Assembly: GCF_041260155.1 (NCBI RefSeq)
Contig: NC_091930.1
Coordinates: 38,723,937 to 38,787,936 of the forward strand
DNA from: Ptychodera flava
Lineage: Eukaryota > Hemichordata > Enteropneusta > Ptychoderidae
Direction: 5' to 3'
DNA: 64,000 nucleotides
Position 1 is the first letter of the stretch. Each line of letters begins with the position of its first letter. The notes beneath the pieces were generated by a model, which had not been told where the DNA came from, did not search any database, and saw nothing but the letters and a program-made list of their open reading frames with translations. Positions 20,788 to 33,300 of this stretch are shown one piece after another. The translations under genes and the position numbers were made by a program.

Positions 20788-22400
20788 TAGTCCCCGCGGA
20801 CGAAGTCCGGCGGGGACTTATAGATTGGGTCCCGTCTGTGCGTCCGTCCGTCCGTCCGTCCGTCCGTCCGTCCGTCATCAACAGTTTCTCAGACACTGCT
20901 GAACCAATTTCGTTCAAACTTGGCACAAAGGCATAGCACTATGACCTACAGATGCACGTCGATTTATTTTGTGATACGATCAAATTTGGCCGCGAGGCGG
21001 CCATTTTGTTGCGATTTTTCATGTCTGTGGACCATAACTCAGACATCCTTGAACAGATTCTGTTCAAACTTGGCACAAAGGCATAACACTATGGCCTACA
21101 TGTGCATGTCAAATTAGGTTGCGATACGATCCAATATGGGCGCGAGGCGGCCATTTTGTTTGCGATTTTTTGTTTCTTTGAACCATAACTCAAACATCCT
21201 CGAACCGATTCTGTTCAAACTTGGCACAAAGGCATAGCACTATGACCTACAGATGCATGTCAAATTTATGGGCGTGAGGCGGCCATTTTGTTGTGATTTT
21301 TCATGTCTTTGGACCATAACTCAGACATTCTTGAACCGATTCTGTTCAAATTTGGCACAAAAGCAAAACAGTATGCCCTTCATATGAACACCAATTTATT
21401 TCGTGAAATGATCCAATATGGCTGACAGGCGGCCATTTTTTTGCGACTTTTTCATGTCTTTGAACCGTAACTCAACAATCCTTGAACCGATTTTGTTCAA
21501 ACTTGGCACAAAGGCAAAGCATGTACTATGGCATGCATATGCATGTATCAATTAACCTTGCGATAGGATCCAATATGGCTGCAGAACTGCCATTTTGTTG
21601 GAATTTTGCATGTCTTTGAATCGTAATTCAAAGGTCATTACACCCATTTTGCCCAAACTTGGCACAAAGATCAAGCACTATGGCATACATGTCAATTTAC
21701 TTCGTGACATGTTCCAATATGGCTGCCAGATTGTCATTTTTTTCCAATATCGCTGCCCGATGGTCATTTTTGGATTTTTTCATGTCTTTGAGGCTTAATC
21801 ATATGCAAATATTCCTTAACCAATGTTGTTGAGACTTGGTACAAAGATAAAGTACTATGGCATACATATGCATGTCTACTAATTTGTGCTATGATCCATA
21901 TGGTTAATAGACAGCCATTTGATTTCAATTTTGGTGTGATTTTTTTATGTTTTTGAAACATAAACATAGATCACTGTCCCTCGATGGACTGATTTTGTTC
22001 AAACATGATACGAAGATAAAATACTATGGCTGCATTCTTGTGCACATTAATTTGTTTCATTATATGATTCGAAATGGCTGATGGCTGATTACAACAACAT
22101 ACCCGATCCCATAGCATTTCCAAAATTCCACCAAACCATGTGTATAGTATGTGCCATCATGACACTAGAGGCAGTGAGGGCATCGTTATGTGTGATGTAA
22201 TCAAAAGTTCCTTCAGTGGTCATTACCGGCAGAGATGAGTCATTTATTGAACGTTCCTCAGATAACTTTATTATGCAAGTCACAGGCCTGATGCACCCGT
22301 TGCATCAATGTCATTCCACAGCTACCTAGACACCAAAGATTATACAAAATGGACAAGCGGGGACTGTGTCATCAAACAATGACTTGTTTATTTATTAAAA
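20788..22400 (-). mobile_element. Pearl/Helentron-like element (HINE), copy 1
   Basis: Read on the minus strand: a 5' region containing GATGACACAGTCCCCGC (about 22345-22390), then roughly eight tandem units of about 150 bp (20880-22085; marker GGCGGCCATTTTGTT), then an (ACGG)n microsatellite (20840-20876), then a terminal hairpin (20790-20817; GTCCCCGC/GCGGGGAC with inner GGAC/GTCC) ending TA. This order (tandem core, ACGG tetranucleotide tract, terminal palindrome) is that of pearl elements described in bivalves and of other Helentron-derived non-autonomous elements. No Rep/helicase is present. The 5' limit is approximate. Confidence 0.65.
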
Positions 22401-24338
22401 GTACGTTGAAATATTGCAGTATAAATTCAAAGAAACCATTAAATAACCATAAAAGTCACATTCTTCAGGTACTACAAATGTCACAGTTTTGGGAAGCAAG
22501 TTATTACCAACTGAAGGGGTCATTCTCTGAAATAGTTAGCATGTAAATTTCTTTTGTCTTTTCTATTTGGAAAAAATCAATATCCTTTTGTTTCATAAAA
22601 CAGGTGCAACAATTCTCCCTACTTTCCATCACTTTATTCTGTATGGCTGAGGACACAATCAGTGGAAAATTTACAAAAATCCTTTCTCTTCTCTCAATCA
22701 AGCACAATTTTCTTAATCCTTTACAATGGGAATTGAGAAGAAAGGTGTTTTTAAAAGTACGTTCTCAGAATTTCTACACGTGGTCCAGGAATTTGTCTAC
22801 ACATGGGAGACATGGTAGACTTCACAGGGGAATCTACATTGGTACAAATCATGATGTATTGTGGGAAATCTCTAGTACTGTGATGGCCCACCATCCTCAT
22901 CCTCAGGCTCTGGTCTGATTGGGGCCACGCCCTCAATGCAAGGTAGCCTCAATATGCATTTCCTTTGATGCAAGTGTTTTTCCATAATGTACGCAGTTTC
23001 ACTTCTCTCTCTATCCCATGGCAAGTGTCTCCGAATAAAGGCACCACCCTTGCAACTTCTGTCCTGCTCGCTGTCCTCAGAAGAAACACACACAACTACC
23101 AAATGTCTTCAGCTTCATGCTAGTCCTTGGATAGCCCCGTTTGCGTCCTTCAATTTCTGTAAATAACGATACACAGAATAAATCATCAGAATTGTACATT
23201 ATCCATTTAGTTGTTTTTGTTTAAATCTGTGAATTTATAGACCTTTGATAATTCATTTGAAAGTACTTCATTAGACTAGAATGGTTAAAAGTTGATATGT
23301 ATGCAAGAAATTTGATTTCTGAATCTCACTGAAATGTTGATTCACTATACACTGGAGTCTATGAGAAAACTATGAATAATTTTTTTACAATGCTTAACAA
23401 ACACATTCTGTGCTTTCTGAGGTGTTTGACAATTGATACAAATGTACTTGATTCAAATAGGGTGTTTGAAGGTTCAGATGTGGACAACAGTAATGATATT
23501 GGAATTTCAACTAAACACTTCTATTTTCATGGTACTAGTGGTCAACAGGTCACTGTTAAATATTTTCCCTGACAAAACTTGCTATATCTTTAATATGTAA
23601 GTAATAGAAATTGTTCATTGCTCTCAGTGAGCTCGATTTACAATAAGACAAGCCTCAGAGTTGCCAAGGCAAGATGTTTATGTGGCAGATAATTATACTT
23701 TTGTTCAGATTTACACTTAAATGACTACCGAGAGTGAAATAATGCAGCGAATCATTTTATCTCCCAAAAAATGTTTTGAACACTTAAACTACTTTTTTAA
23801 CAATTTAAAGTGAACCCCAACCCATTCAAATTGTGCTGGCTGTAATAACTGAATGCTCCCTTGATGAATAAACTGGTCATCTATGTACTGTTGCACATCA
23901 AACTGACAAGTTTATGCCATAATATACAAATATGAAGATAAAAATGTTTTTTCACTGATTCATTGCCTATTTTATTATTTACTAAATATTCCTGTTTTTG
24001 TTAGGAGAGACTAACATCAATGTATCTCCAAGACACATGGTGTATGGTCGTGCTTCCACTATTAATTTTACAAAACATATCATCAATTAATGCTTCAGCA
24101 AATGGACCAAGTCTTTGTACGTTGGTCGAGAACTAATACAGTAAGACATATACGTTAGAATATTAAATCTGTCAAATTAGGATGGAATATTGAGGTAGAA
24201 ATATTTTTGTACCATGCAGCAGCTTTGACCTACAGTGCCTTGTAACATTTACATATATTGAACTAAAAAGAGGGCATGTCATGCTGGGGAATCACCCAAA
24301 TCAAAGACTGAACTGACTGCGTATGGTGCCAGTATGGA
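22401..24338. other. Non-coding stretch
   Basis: No gene supported. Short open frames on both strands lack family motifs or splice context. Confidence 0.45.
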
Positions 24339-25150
24339 TTAAAGGCAGGGGGACTCGGAGCCTATAAATACCCACTATCTCCCTGGGCATTCATAATCCA
24401 ACATGAGTGGCACATGGTAACAGCATCAACGAATGCTCCCGAAAATCTGCAGTTTTCAACAACCAAAGAGTAAATTAAAGCACTGTTCCAACATATTACT
24501 TTTGTGAATACTTGTGGCATCACCTTGTTGGTGAAATTCTCTCATTATATCCATTTTAAGTTGATTTTTGATGCGAAAACTGCTGCGATGCTGTGGACGT
24601 GTTCGAAGCATTCAAAGAACAATAGGGGAAAGCTTTCAAACAGCTGCCAATCACGAGGGGATGCACGATCAAACATTTTTGTGTCAATCAGATCGATACG
24701 ATGTCAACAATGAATAAACATTTGTACCACTGAGCCTTTTATACCATCCAGAAATTTCAAAGCTACAATTTTTTTACCCTGACATATAATACAGCGACCT
24801 TGCACAATATTGATCATTCCACTGCTTCTGTTGGGTTTTGTTGGTTTTTTAAATTCGCTCCGTGGCCCCAGTAGATTTTTTTCAATATGATACACAATTT
24901 GAATTTTTTTCAAGGTAAATTTAGTATATTTCTCTTGTCCAGTTTGATAGAGTAGACGTCGAGCCCGGCACTGTTGACTGAGATCAGGCTTGGGGTCATT
25001 TAATCTGTATGATCATCGTTCAGCATTTGGGTGATTTTTGTTTGGTCAAAGTAATCAGTAACAATGTACGCAAGATTCCTTATGTTGTTTTTGTCACCAT
25101 CATACACGTATACGAACGGTTTTCGATTAAACATAGGGCCAAAGTCCCTG
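24339..25150. mobile_element. Left arm of a long inverted repeat with TTAA terminus (Kolobok-like end)
   Basis: TTAA (24339-24342) followed by AGGCAGGGGG and about 800 bp that recur inverted at 46849 back to about 46440 and 44410 back to about 43960. Shared words include GAGTGGCACATGGTAAC and GAATGCTCCCGAAAATCTG. On the minus strand a peptide segment around GRCIICQGKKI, with KKPTKPNRSSGM upstream, is partly preserved in the other arm, hinting at old coding sequence of unknown function. Confidence 0.65.
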
Positions 25151-26331
25151 AAGCTACTATAGACATGGATACAAAATTAAGTATTTCCTGACTGTATGAA
25201 ATTATCTCACTTAGGTCATCCTAGGGATCTGTATACCAAATATTAAAGCTGTCTGACCAGCGGTTTTGAAAGAACAAGCAACTCAACAGTTGACAAAGCT
25301 CTGCTGTGTTATGTAGAGAATAACCTTTTGTGACACATGTATTGATGAAGAAGGTGGATATCTTTGATTAACACTGTGAGTTCTGTTGAATAAGTTGAGA
25401 CTGTACATACTCAGAGAAAGCACACTGAAGAGACAAATGTTTGAAACTTAAGAAGTTCAAGGTCATCAAAGCATTATAAGGAATCATGTAACTTTCATTG
25501 CACTGTTTACACAGATTGCATAATTGCTATAACCCTTTTCCTGCCAAGTCGGTGAAAATCCGCTTGAAATTCGGTGTAGCCAGAATCTAAGCACTGGTGA
25601 CCAGCATGTCCTTCAAAGTTCACAACTTTAAACAAAAAACTTATCAGTGCAGACTTTGTACATGTGTATGAAGTACATACCTCTCATATTCTTCTCAGTT
25701 GTTGGCATGCCTTTTCGTGTGACTCTGTCATTCCTTGGGGCACTACACTTTTCCTATTTGTTCAACGCCTAATAAATATCTCCACGGGACCTGCAACTTG
25801 CAAGGAAATAAATAAAAAGTTAAAAATCCTACTGTGAAAAATTAAATTATCTTAAAACACAGATGATGAATCATCAGATTTCACGTGACAATAATGACGA
25901 TGAATCACCATATTAACCTGACAGTCCATCAACACATATTTGAATCAGAAATATATTGACAAGCGTTTTCATTGCCTGAAAAGGCTAAACTTCATTGGAT
26001 TCACACTGCACTATGCATTCCTGCAGTATCTCAGAGCTGGTAGACTGTCAGACCATTGATGAAAAATTGACTCTTTTTACATCCATGGGCATATCAATAT
26101 CTAAAATGTGCATGTTGAAAGTAACACCACATTTCATTTTCAGCAGAAACAGAAATAAAATGACATATCATGTTTAGGTAAGATTAAAATTAATCTCATG
26201 TTAACTTAAGCCCCCACTAGCTGTATCTTCTAGCATTGTTTTTATGATTTTAACGTCAAGCCAAAATAAGTTTGTGAGAATGTTCTAATTTTGGTGATGT
26301 ATACACTTATTATTAACTTACACTGGGACTG
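25151..26331. other. Non-coding stretch
   Basis: AT-rich; nothing recognised. Confidence 0.45.
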
Positions 26332-26839
26332 TAGGTGGGTTTACACGTGTATTTTTTTGAACCTGAGGGAATCTGATTAGTCGTTCTGTAAATATTCCTT
26401 ATCAGCGATGTAAGCGATCTCACGTTTACACGTCATATACAAGGTATGAATTTAGTTCGGGTCAAGCGCCCTCAGCAATATCTGGGCTAGAGAACAATCG
26501 CTTGCTTGCAATGGCGGACCCACACATCATGTAGCTGCTGTCTACGCTCTTTTTTGTGTTCTGTCAACCAATCGAGACGCCTTCGGCGAAGAAATTTACT
26601 AGGAGAGAATATTGTTGGCCTCGCCCCGTCTGATGTCATTATCTATTTCATGTTAAGATGAAACACCTAGACAGACACCTACAATACAGACTCTTATACG
26701 GAAAATTGAGACAATCAAAGTTCCGGCCAATGCGACACTAGTAACACTGGATTTCCATGAACACGAATACACCACATTATGAGGCAATTGAATCAGTTGG
26801 CAGAGCATTAAATCAGGAAAGATCATCAAACAATTACAT

Positions 26840-27770
26840 AATCAAGTAACCAACAACGAAATACATGATAGCTCTGCTAGAAGTAATCTTAATAAACAAC
26901 ACATTTGAATTCAACGATGAATTCTACCGGCAAATATGGGGATGCTCTTATACGGAAATAATCTCGATGGGTTGTTCGCCAGAAATAGCAGATATTAGGC
27001 CTTCATTTCACGAGACAGAAATGAGAATAATACTGAAACGCAAACAACAAATACCGACCTGGCTGAGGTTCAGGGACGATGTTTTTCTGATTTTCATCGG
27101 AACACAACACGAACTCAATGAATTCATATCAAACATCAACAAAATGCATCCTACTTTCAAATTTTCGTTTGAAAGCTCCTCTCAAGAAATCACATATTTA
27201 GACCTGACTATCTACAAAGGTCGTCGGTACAACAAAGAGAATATTCTCGACATCAAGACACACACAAAACCAACAGATATTTTCCAGTTCTTACAAAGAA
27301 ACTCATGCCATGCCATCGGCAGCAACATTCAACGGTCTGATCAAAGGTGAAACATTACCATACATCAGAACACGTAACAACGAAACCGATTTTACACAGA
27401 AAGTCACACAATTTAGTGAAAAAAAATTAGTGAAAAATTACAAGATCGACAATATAAAATAATGAAATAGAACGCATTACAGAGAGACAGATCATAAAAG
27501 CAGGAAAAGACTGCTTGAACAACAAAAAGAAACCAATAACGCCACCAACAATACAATAGTCTTCATAACAACGTATAGCCCGTACATCGACACGACAAAA
27601 ATCAAGAAGGCCCTGACATAAAACTGGAGTGAACTTGAAAAAGACGAAAACACACAAAAAAACTGTTCCAAAACCAACCAATAATCGCATATAGATGGAA
27701 CAGAAATATAGGCGACACACTTATAAGCGCCAGACTTCATCGGATACTTTCTGTAACCATACTACCGTAT
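26840..27770 (+). mobile_element. Penelope-like element, degenerate RT fragment
   Basis: The translation around 26866-27350 gives FEFNDEFYRQIWG, WLRFRDDVFLIF (the F-DD box of RT), HPTFKFSFE, YLDLTIYKG and KPTDIFQFLQRNSCH, the characteristic late-RT motifs of Penelope-like elements. Further degraded RT/thumb similarity (such as ITTYSPYIDTTKIKKAL) continues to about 27770. The N-terminal RT and the GIY-YIG endonuclease are not seen. It carries several breaks and is surely inactive. Its position inside a Harbinger-like TIR pair suggests nested insertion. Confidence 0.7.
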
Positions 27771-27899
27771 ACAGGCGACATACGGTTTCTATTCCCACTA
27801 TATCGTACCCCGCCATGGCTAAGCGACATTTTACATAAAACAGCCAAACATGATGTACACTTATATTATACACAATATCATACACAAAACGCAAACAAC

Positions 27900-28268
27900 C
27901 CAATATGAACGATGTGTGGAGTTGCTTTCCCTTTACTATCAGTTGCTTTCCCTTTACTAACAACTCATCGTAAAATGGCATCGTTTTTCTAGCTCTGCCA
28001 CTATGACGGTTGTTGTCGGACACGGACTTGAACTGAGCTTGCAACCGTTTGATTTGTTGTGGCATTGTTCCGCTGTCCTCTCGGTCCTCTCGAGTCCCTT
28101 CTCCCTGGCCTTGGCAGCGACGTCTTCATACACTTGCCGATCCCTCGACGTGCCGTCCATCATACGGATGACGTTTTCGTCTCTCCAGATTGAAATTAGT
28201 AGCCTGATCTCTTCCTGTGACCAATTGTTGCCGCGATCGCGAGAGCTTCTTACTTGAACACCGTCCAT
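27900..28268 (-). pseudogene. Myb/SANT-like DNA-binding domain protein, degenerate
   Basis: From an ATG at 28268 the minus strand reads MDGVQVRSS, then NNWSQEEIRLLISIWRDE, VYEDVAAKARE and RTAEQCHNK. The homology continues in another frame with IKRLQAQFKSVSDNN and MPFYDELL. The tryptophans, the RT-Q-KIK segment and the closing PFYDELL are the pattern of the Myb_DNA-bind_4 (trihelix-like) domain found in Harbinger accessory proteins and their domesticated relatives. The shift of frame near 28045, the lack of an adjacent transposase and the flanking terminal repeats make this a transposon remnant, not a host gene. DNA binding would be its family role; activity is unlikely. Confidence 0.6.
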
Positions 28269-28503
28269 TGTGGTAATGACCGAACCGAAGACAGGATATA
28301 GTTCGGCGTTTAGTTCGGTGTTCTGGTCACACGTGTAAATAGGCCATTGTTTAGTACGGAGCACCGAACCTGGACCAGCCCTCTGACACCGAATTAATTT
28401 AGTTCTTTGTTAGTTCGGTGTTGTCTGTTCACACGTCCAACTGACACAGGTTTATATTTATTCCGGTGTCTACTCCGGACTTAACTCCCACGTGTAAACC
28501 CCC

Positions 28504-30384
28504 TTGTACATGCAATTTTGGACAAGATAAAGATTGCAATGTGATTAAATATTTGCCAAACATTAAATCCCATCACAGTGCATACAAGCAAAAAACCCTG
28601 TATACTGTGCATATCTGCACTGAAATCTTCACACAAACTGCACAAAGCAGTCCAATGTAATGCACAGAGCATTGTGCAATTCATGCGATAAAATGTTGAA
28701 TGGCCCTTACTTCATCATTTGATGGGCCACTCAGGGCGCTACATTCTCTGAATTGTTTGGTCACACAGAGTTCATGCTAATGCATGTAGTTCATACATTC
28801 CCGCAGTGAAGTTGGGCTCACCTCAGTCATACCGGTAGTGTGAAATGTTAAACAATTTCAATACCCAACACTGTAGCTAACAGAGGTGGAGGTCTGAAGT
28901 TTAGTGGAAAGAGATGATTATGTTAACTAAGATTTCTGCTAAAATATCAAGCGACCAGGATGACATTTGACCCAGCCAATATGGCTATAGGTTTGATTTT
29001 GCTGGACGGCCATCATGGAGGAAAGTGTACAGCAAAAATATCAAGTAACCAGGATGACCTCTGACCTGAATTTAACTTATTTGCTAGTATAGTGCAATAG
29101 CTTTCATATTTGGTGAGATGAGGCGTCACATCATGAATTACTTAAGATCTGTCAAATAAAATATTATTGATGTTGACTATAGCACGTACAGGGACAGCAT
29201 AACGATTGGGGAGAGTCACTTTTATCAGCATCGTTTTGAAAAATTCGCCCTCCCTCCGAGCAGTGGATTCTGCTGCTGAAAGATATGCTTAGGACATATG
29301 TCCTAAATCGAGGAAAAATCTTTAGGACATCCCATAATCCTTTGTGGTCACTTGTTTACCTAATCGCAGCGTTTGTGTCAGAGAATATTGTTTTTAACAC
29401 ACACATATACACCATAAAGGTACCAGCCTTGTTGGTAACCAACAAGGCTGGTATCTTTATTCAGAACCTACAATACACTTGGAAATCTGGAACACAAACA
29501 AATGAAACAATAAATTTTGAATGTGAATACATCTCTGAGCTGTTTATCCCGTGAATTGTCAGAAAGATGAAATTTCAAGTCTCAAAGTGAGGTTCACAGA
29601 CAATTACAGTGAGGATATCACATAACTGTGGTATCTTCACTGTAATTTTGTTTCTGAAAATTACTTTAGAACTTTAAATTTTAACTGTCAGACAGGGTCA
29701 TCTGCAACAGAATAGTTTTTCCATAAGATGGCCCTGTCTTCACTCAAGACACTTGAGAGATCCATCTCAAATATTAGTGTTCCCTTAATTTTAACTCTCA
29801 TCACCATATCTTGATGGTTAACAGTTAAACCATTTCTGAGGGGTGTGAGAATATGATTTTTTCAATAAAACGTTTTGTGAAACAAATACTGACACTGTGT
29901 TGAATCTAGGATCAGAGAGTAGGGGCATTTTGGCCCATGGACTTCAATTTGGGGGCTTTTTTCATTCATTAATGTCCATAAGATTAATTAATATTTATTT
30001 TTCTTACTGTTATTATTTATCTGGTATTATACTGTAATTAAGCAGTGTTTTAGCCAGGTTTTGCTAGCATGAGGACACAGTGACCCATAGTAGGTTTAAA
30101 TGGGGACAAAGGACCCATAGTAGGTTTAAATGGGGACAAATTACATTTTTAAGGGACATAATATTTTTCAATAAATAACACTGTACAGTGTCATTGTGTA
30201 TCATCATCACCTGGTACTATATTTGGTTTTAAATAGACTAGTCAGGTGAGTGCATTAAAGGTAAGTAATAAACCACTGGTGTTGTGTCAAATTGTACCAA
30301 CATAAACCTTCAGTATCATTTAGTTTACTGCATTCGCACAAACTGCAGGACTTCCCTAGATCACCAAAATGATTAGCCAACTCG
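28504..30384. other. Non-coding stretch with three hairpins and a small tandem repeat
   Basis: No gene supported. It contains a near-perfect hairpin at 29415-29459 (arms of about 20 bp, GGTACCAGCCTTGTTGG type), a hairpin at 29606-29651 (arms of about 20 bp around GGATATCAC/GTGGTATC), a third at 29691-29739 (GACAGGGTCATCT/AGATGGCCCTGTC), and a direct repeat of about 33 bp at 30083-30140 (CCCATAGTAGGTTTAAATGG). Confidence 0.55.
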
Positions 30385-33300
30385 TTAGCCAAATGAACAA
30401 GTCATTGTTGATGACACAGTCCCCACTTGTTAATGGGTATTTTGATTACAGGTCCTCAGAGAGGATAGAGTCCTCTTCATTAGGTCTGTGATAAAAAATA
30501 CTTTTGAATAAATTCGCTTGATACATGTCTGAGTTGTAGTTCAGGACATGAAAAATCATAATAAAATGGCCACATGGTGGCCATAATGGATCGAATCACA
30601 AAACAAATCAATGTGCATATGTATGACATATGGTAGGTCAATGTCCTTGTACCAACTTTGATTAAAATTGGTTGAAATATGCCTGAGTTATGGCTTTGTA
30701 CATGAAAAATCATAACAAAATGGCCGCACAGCAGCCATAATTGATCGTATCACAAGACAAATTAACATGCATATGTATGACATTGGTCAATGTCCTTGTA
30801 CCAACTTTGAATAAATTTGCTTGATACATGTCTGAGTTATGGTTGTGGACATGAAAAAACGTAATAAAATGGCCACACAGCGGCCATATGGATCGTATCA
30901 CAAAACAAGTCAATGTGCATGTGTATGACATAGGTTGATGTCCTTGTACCAACTTTGAATAAAATTGGTTGAGATATGCCTGAGTTATGGCTCTGTACAT
31001 GAAAAAATCGTAACAAAATGGCCGCACGGCGGCCATATTGGATCGTATCACAAAAAAAATTGATGTGCATAGCTTTGACATTGGTCAATGTCCTTGTACC
31101 AACTTTGAATAAAATCTGTAGAAACATGCCTGAGTTATGGCTCTGTACATGAAAAAATCGTAATAAAATGGCCGCCTGGCGGCCATATTCAGTGTTCTCA
31201 CCAGAAAAAAAATTTTGTGGGACATTTTGTCCCGCTGACCAAGAAAAAGCGGGACAACGGATGATTTTTGTGAGACAATATATAAATATGTTAAAAAAGT
31301 CAAACTGCAAATACGAACCTTATTCTATGCATGGAAAAAATAAAGGACTCAACAAGACACACTTTTTTGTAAACATTCGGTAAACATATCAACTGATATT
31401 GAATATCAGTGCCTTTTAATGAAAAGTCTATGGGACTTTCGTTCTTTCCAGTGTGAAAGTCCATTTCGGGGCCCTCTACAATAACAGTAGTTGCTAGGGT
31501 GTCCAGCCGTTCAGCTCCCAGTTGATTCCTGTCATTAGTTACGTTTTTTTCGCACATTAAACCCCCTTTCACAACCAGCAGAAGGAACAGGCCAAGTCAG
31601 CATTTATTTAGATCAGGAAACATATCCCTATGATGTTTGTAAACAATCATCAACTTTTGACGTGAAATTTTGGTCGCCAGCCAAGGCTACAAATTTTGTC
31701 AATTGATTGAAGCATGGAAAAAAGACGTCCATGTTCTCACGTATAAGTTCGCCTGGAATAATATACTTATCACATGCGCAAGCAAAGAATTGATAATTTT
31801 TTGCATAATAAGAGAACTTTCCTCCAACTATTCCACATTTAAACCTCTGAACTACTTTTGGAATAATATTATCAATCGGCAGTGGGCCAACTATTCCACA
31901 TTTAAACCTCGGAACTACTTTTGGAATAATATTATCAATCGGCAGTGGGCCAGTTGTCGATCATTTCCAGTCGTGGGTACTAGGTCGCGTGGACGAGGAA
32001 CGGAGCAAATGCCTGATAACATCACACAACACGTATCTCCCGCAAAGTTTATACATGATTCCAAACAAAGCAAAGACCTAAAAATTATCTCAGACAAAGT
32101 TGCGTTATTTTTCGAGAACAAAAATTCACTGAATCTCAACGGCACGAACACTATAACGTCGTTCCCGTCAAGACCCTGGTTGCCATGCGGAACTCACAGT
32201 ATAATGCTACCAGCTTCGAGTTCGTTGTTTTCGAAAAATGTTCATGTAATTCCTTAGGGATATACAAGCTTTACATTCTTGTGTTTTCGTAGTTCGGATT
32301 ATTGTTGTCGTAGCCTATGAAAATATTTATCGTGCCCATGACGCCTCCAGCTTCCGCGAATTCCGTGGACATGTACCGGTATGCATGCAAGGCGAACACG
32401 TCCAGTGCGTCAGACTACCACAGTCTCGTGTGGTTCAATACACGACGGCCGCTGTGTGGTATACGTAATCCATCCACACATCGGCCATCATGTCCCAAGT
32501 GACTGTGGCTTAAGTACGCCCTCTGACGGGTATTGCCTCCAGATTGCCTCGGTTTCAACCAGGAAGTGTAATTACTCACGTCAATCATTTGCGTCCATTA
32601 TGAAAAGTACTGGCTGTATGATATGGCCGGCCGGCCATACGGCTGGCACCGCGAAAGTTTATAATTTCAAAGGCGCGCCACTATTGGCGCGCAACGCCAA
32701 GAAATCCGCGACAAAACAGAAAATACGCGAGAATGTCGCGGATCGCGGCCTGGTGAGAACGCTGCATATTGGATTGTATCACAAAACAAATTGATGTGCA
32801 TATGTATGACATAGGTCAATGTCCTTGTACCAACTTTGAATAAAATCTGTAGAAACATGCCTGAGTTATGGCTCTGTACATGAAAAAATCGTAATAAAAT
32901 GGCCGCCTGGCGGCCATATTGGATCGTATCACAAAACAAATTGATGTGCATATGTATGACATAGGTCGATGTCCTTGTACCAAGTTTGAATATAATCGGT
33001 TGAGATGCCTGAGTTATGGCTCTGTACATGAAATAATCGTAACAAAACGGCCGCACGGCGGCCATATTGGATCGTATCACAAATAAAATTAATGTGCATA
33101 GCTATGACATTGGTCATGTCCTTGTACCAACTTTGAATAAAATCTGTAGAAACATGCCTGAGTTATGGCTCTGTACATGAAAAAATCGTAATAAAATGGC
33201 TGCCTGGCGGCCATATTGGATCGTATCACAAAACAAATTGATGTGCATATGTATGACATAGGTCAATGTCCTTGTACCAACTTTGAATAAAATCTGTAGA

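Larger units (their letters stand above)
26332..28503. mobile_element. Harbinger-like TIR element with Myb/SANT remnant and nested RT fragment
   Basis: The left end AGGTGGGTTTACACGTG and right end CACGTGTAAACCCCCT are inverted repeats of about 17 bp. TGT follows on the right and precedes on the left, a possible 3-bp target duplication as in PIF/Harbinger. A Myb/SANT-like domain is on the minus strand near the right end, as expected for the accessory Harbinger protein, but no DDE transposase was found. The middle is occupied by a reverse-transcriptase fragment. Confidence 0.55.

Noticed and set aside
20880-22085. Possible CRISPR-like array
   Set aside because: Units are about 150 bp of contiguous similarity without the short repeat/unique spacer pattern, and the context is an animal genome.
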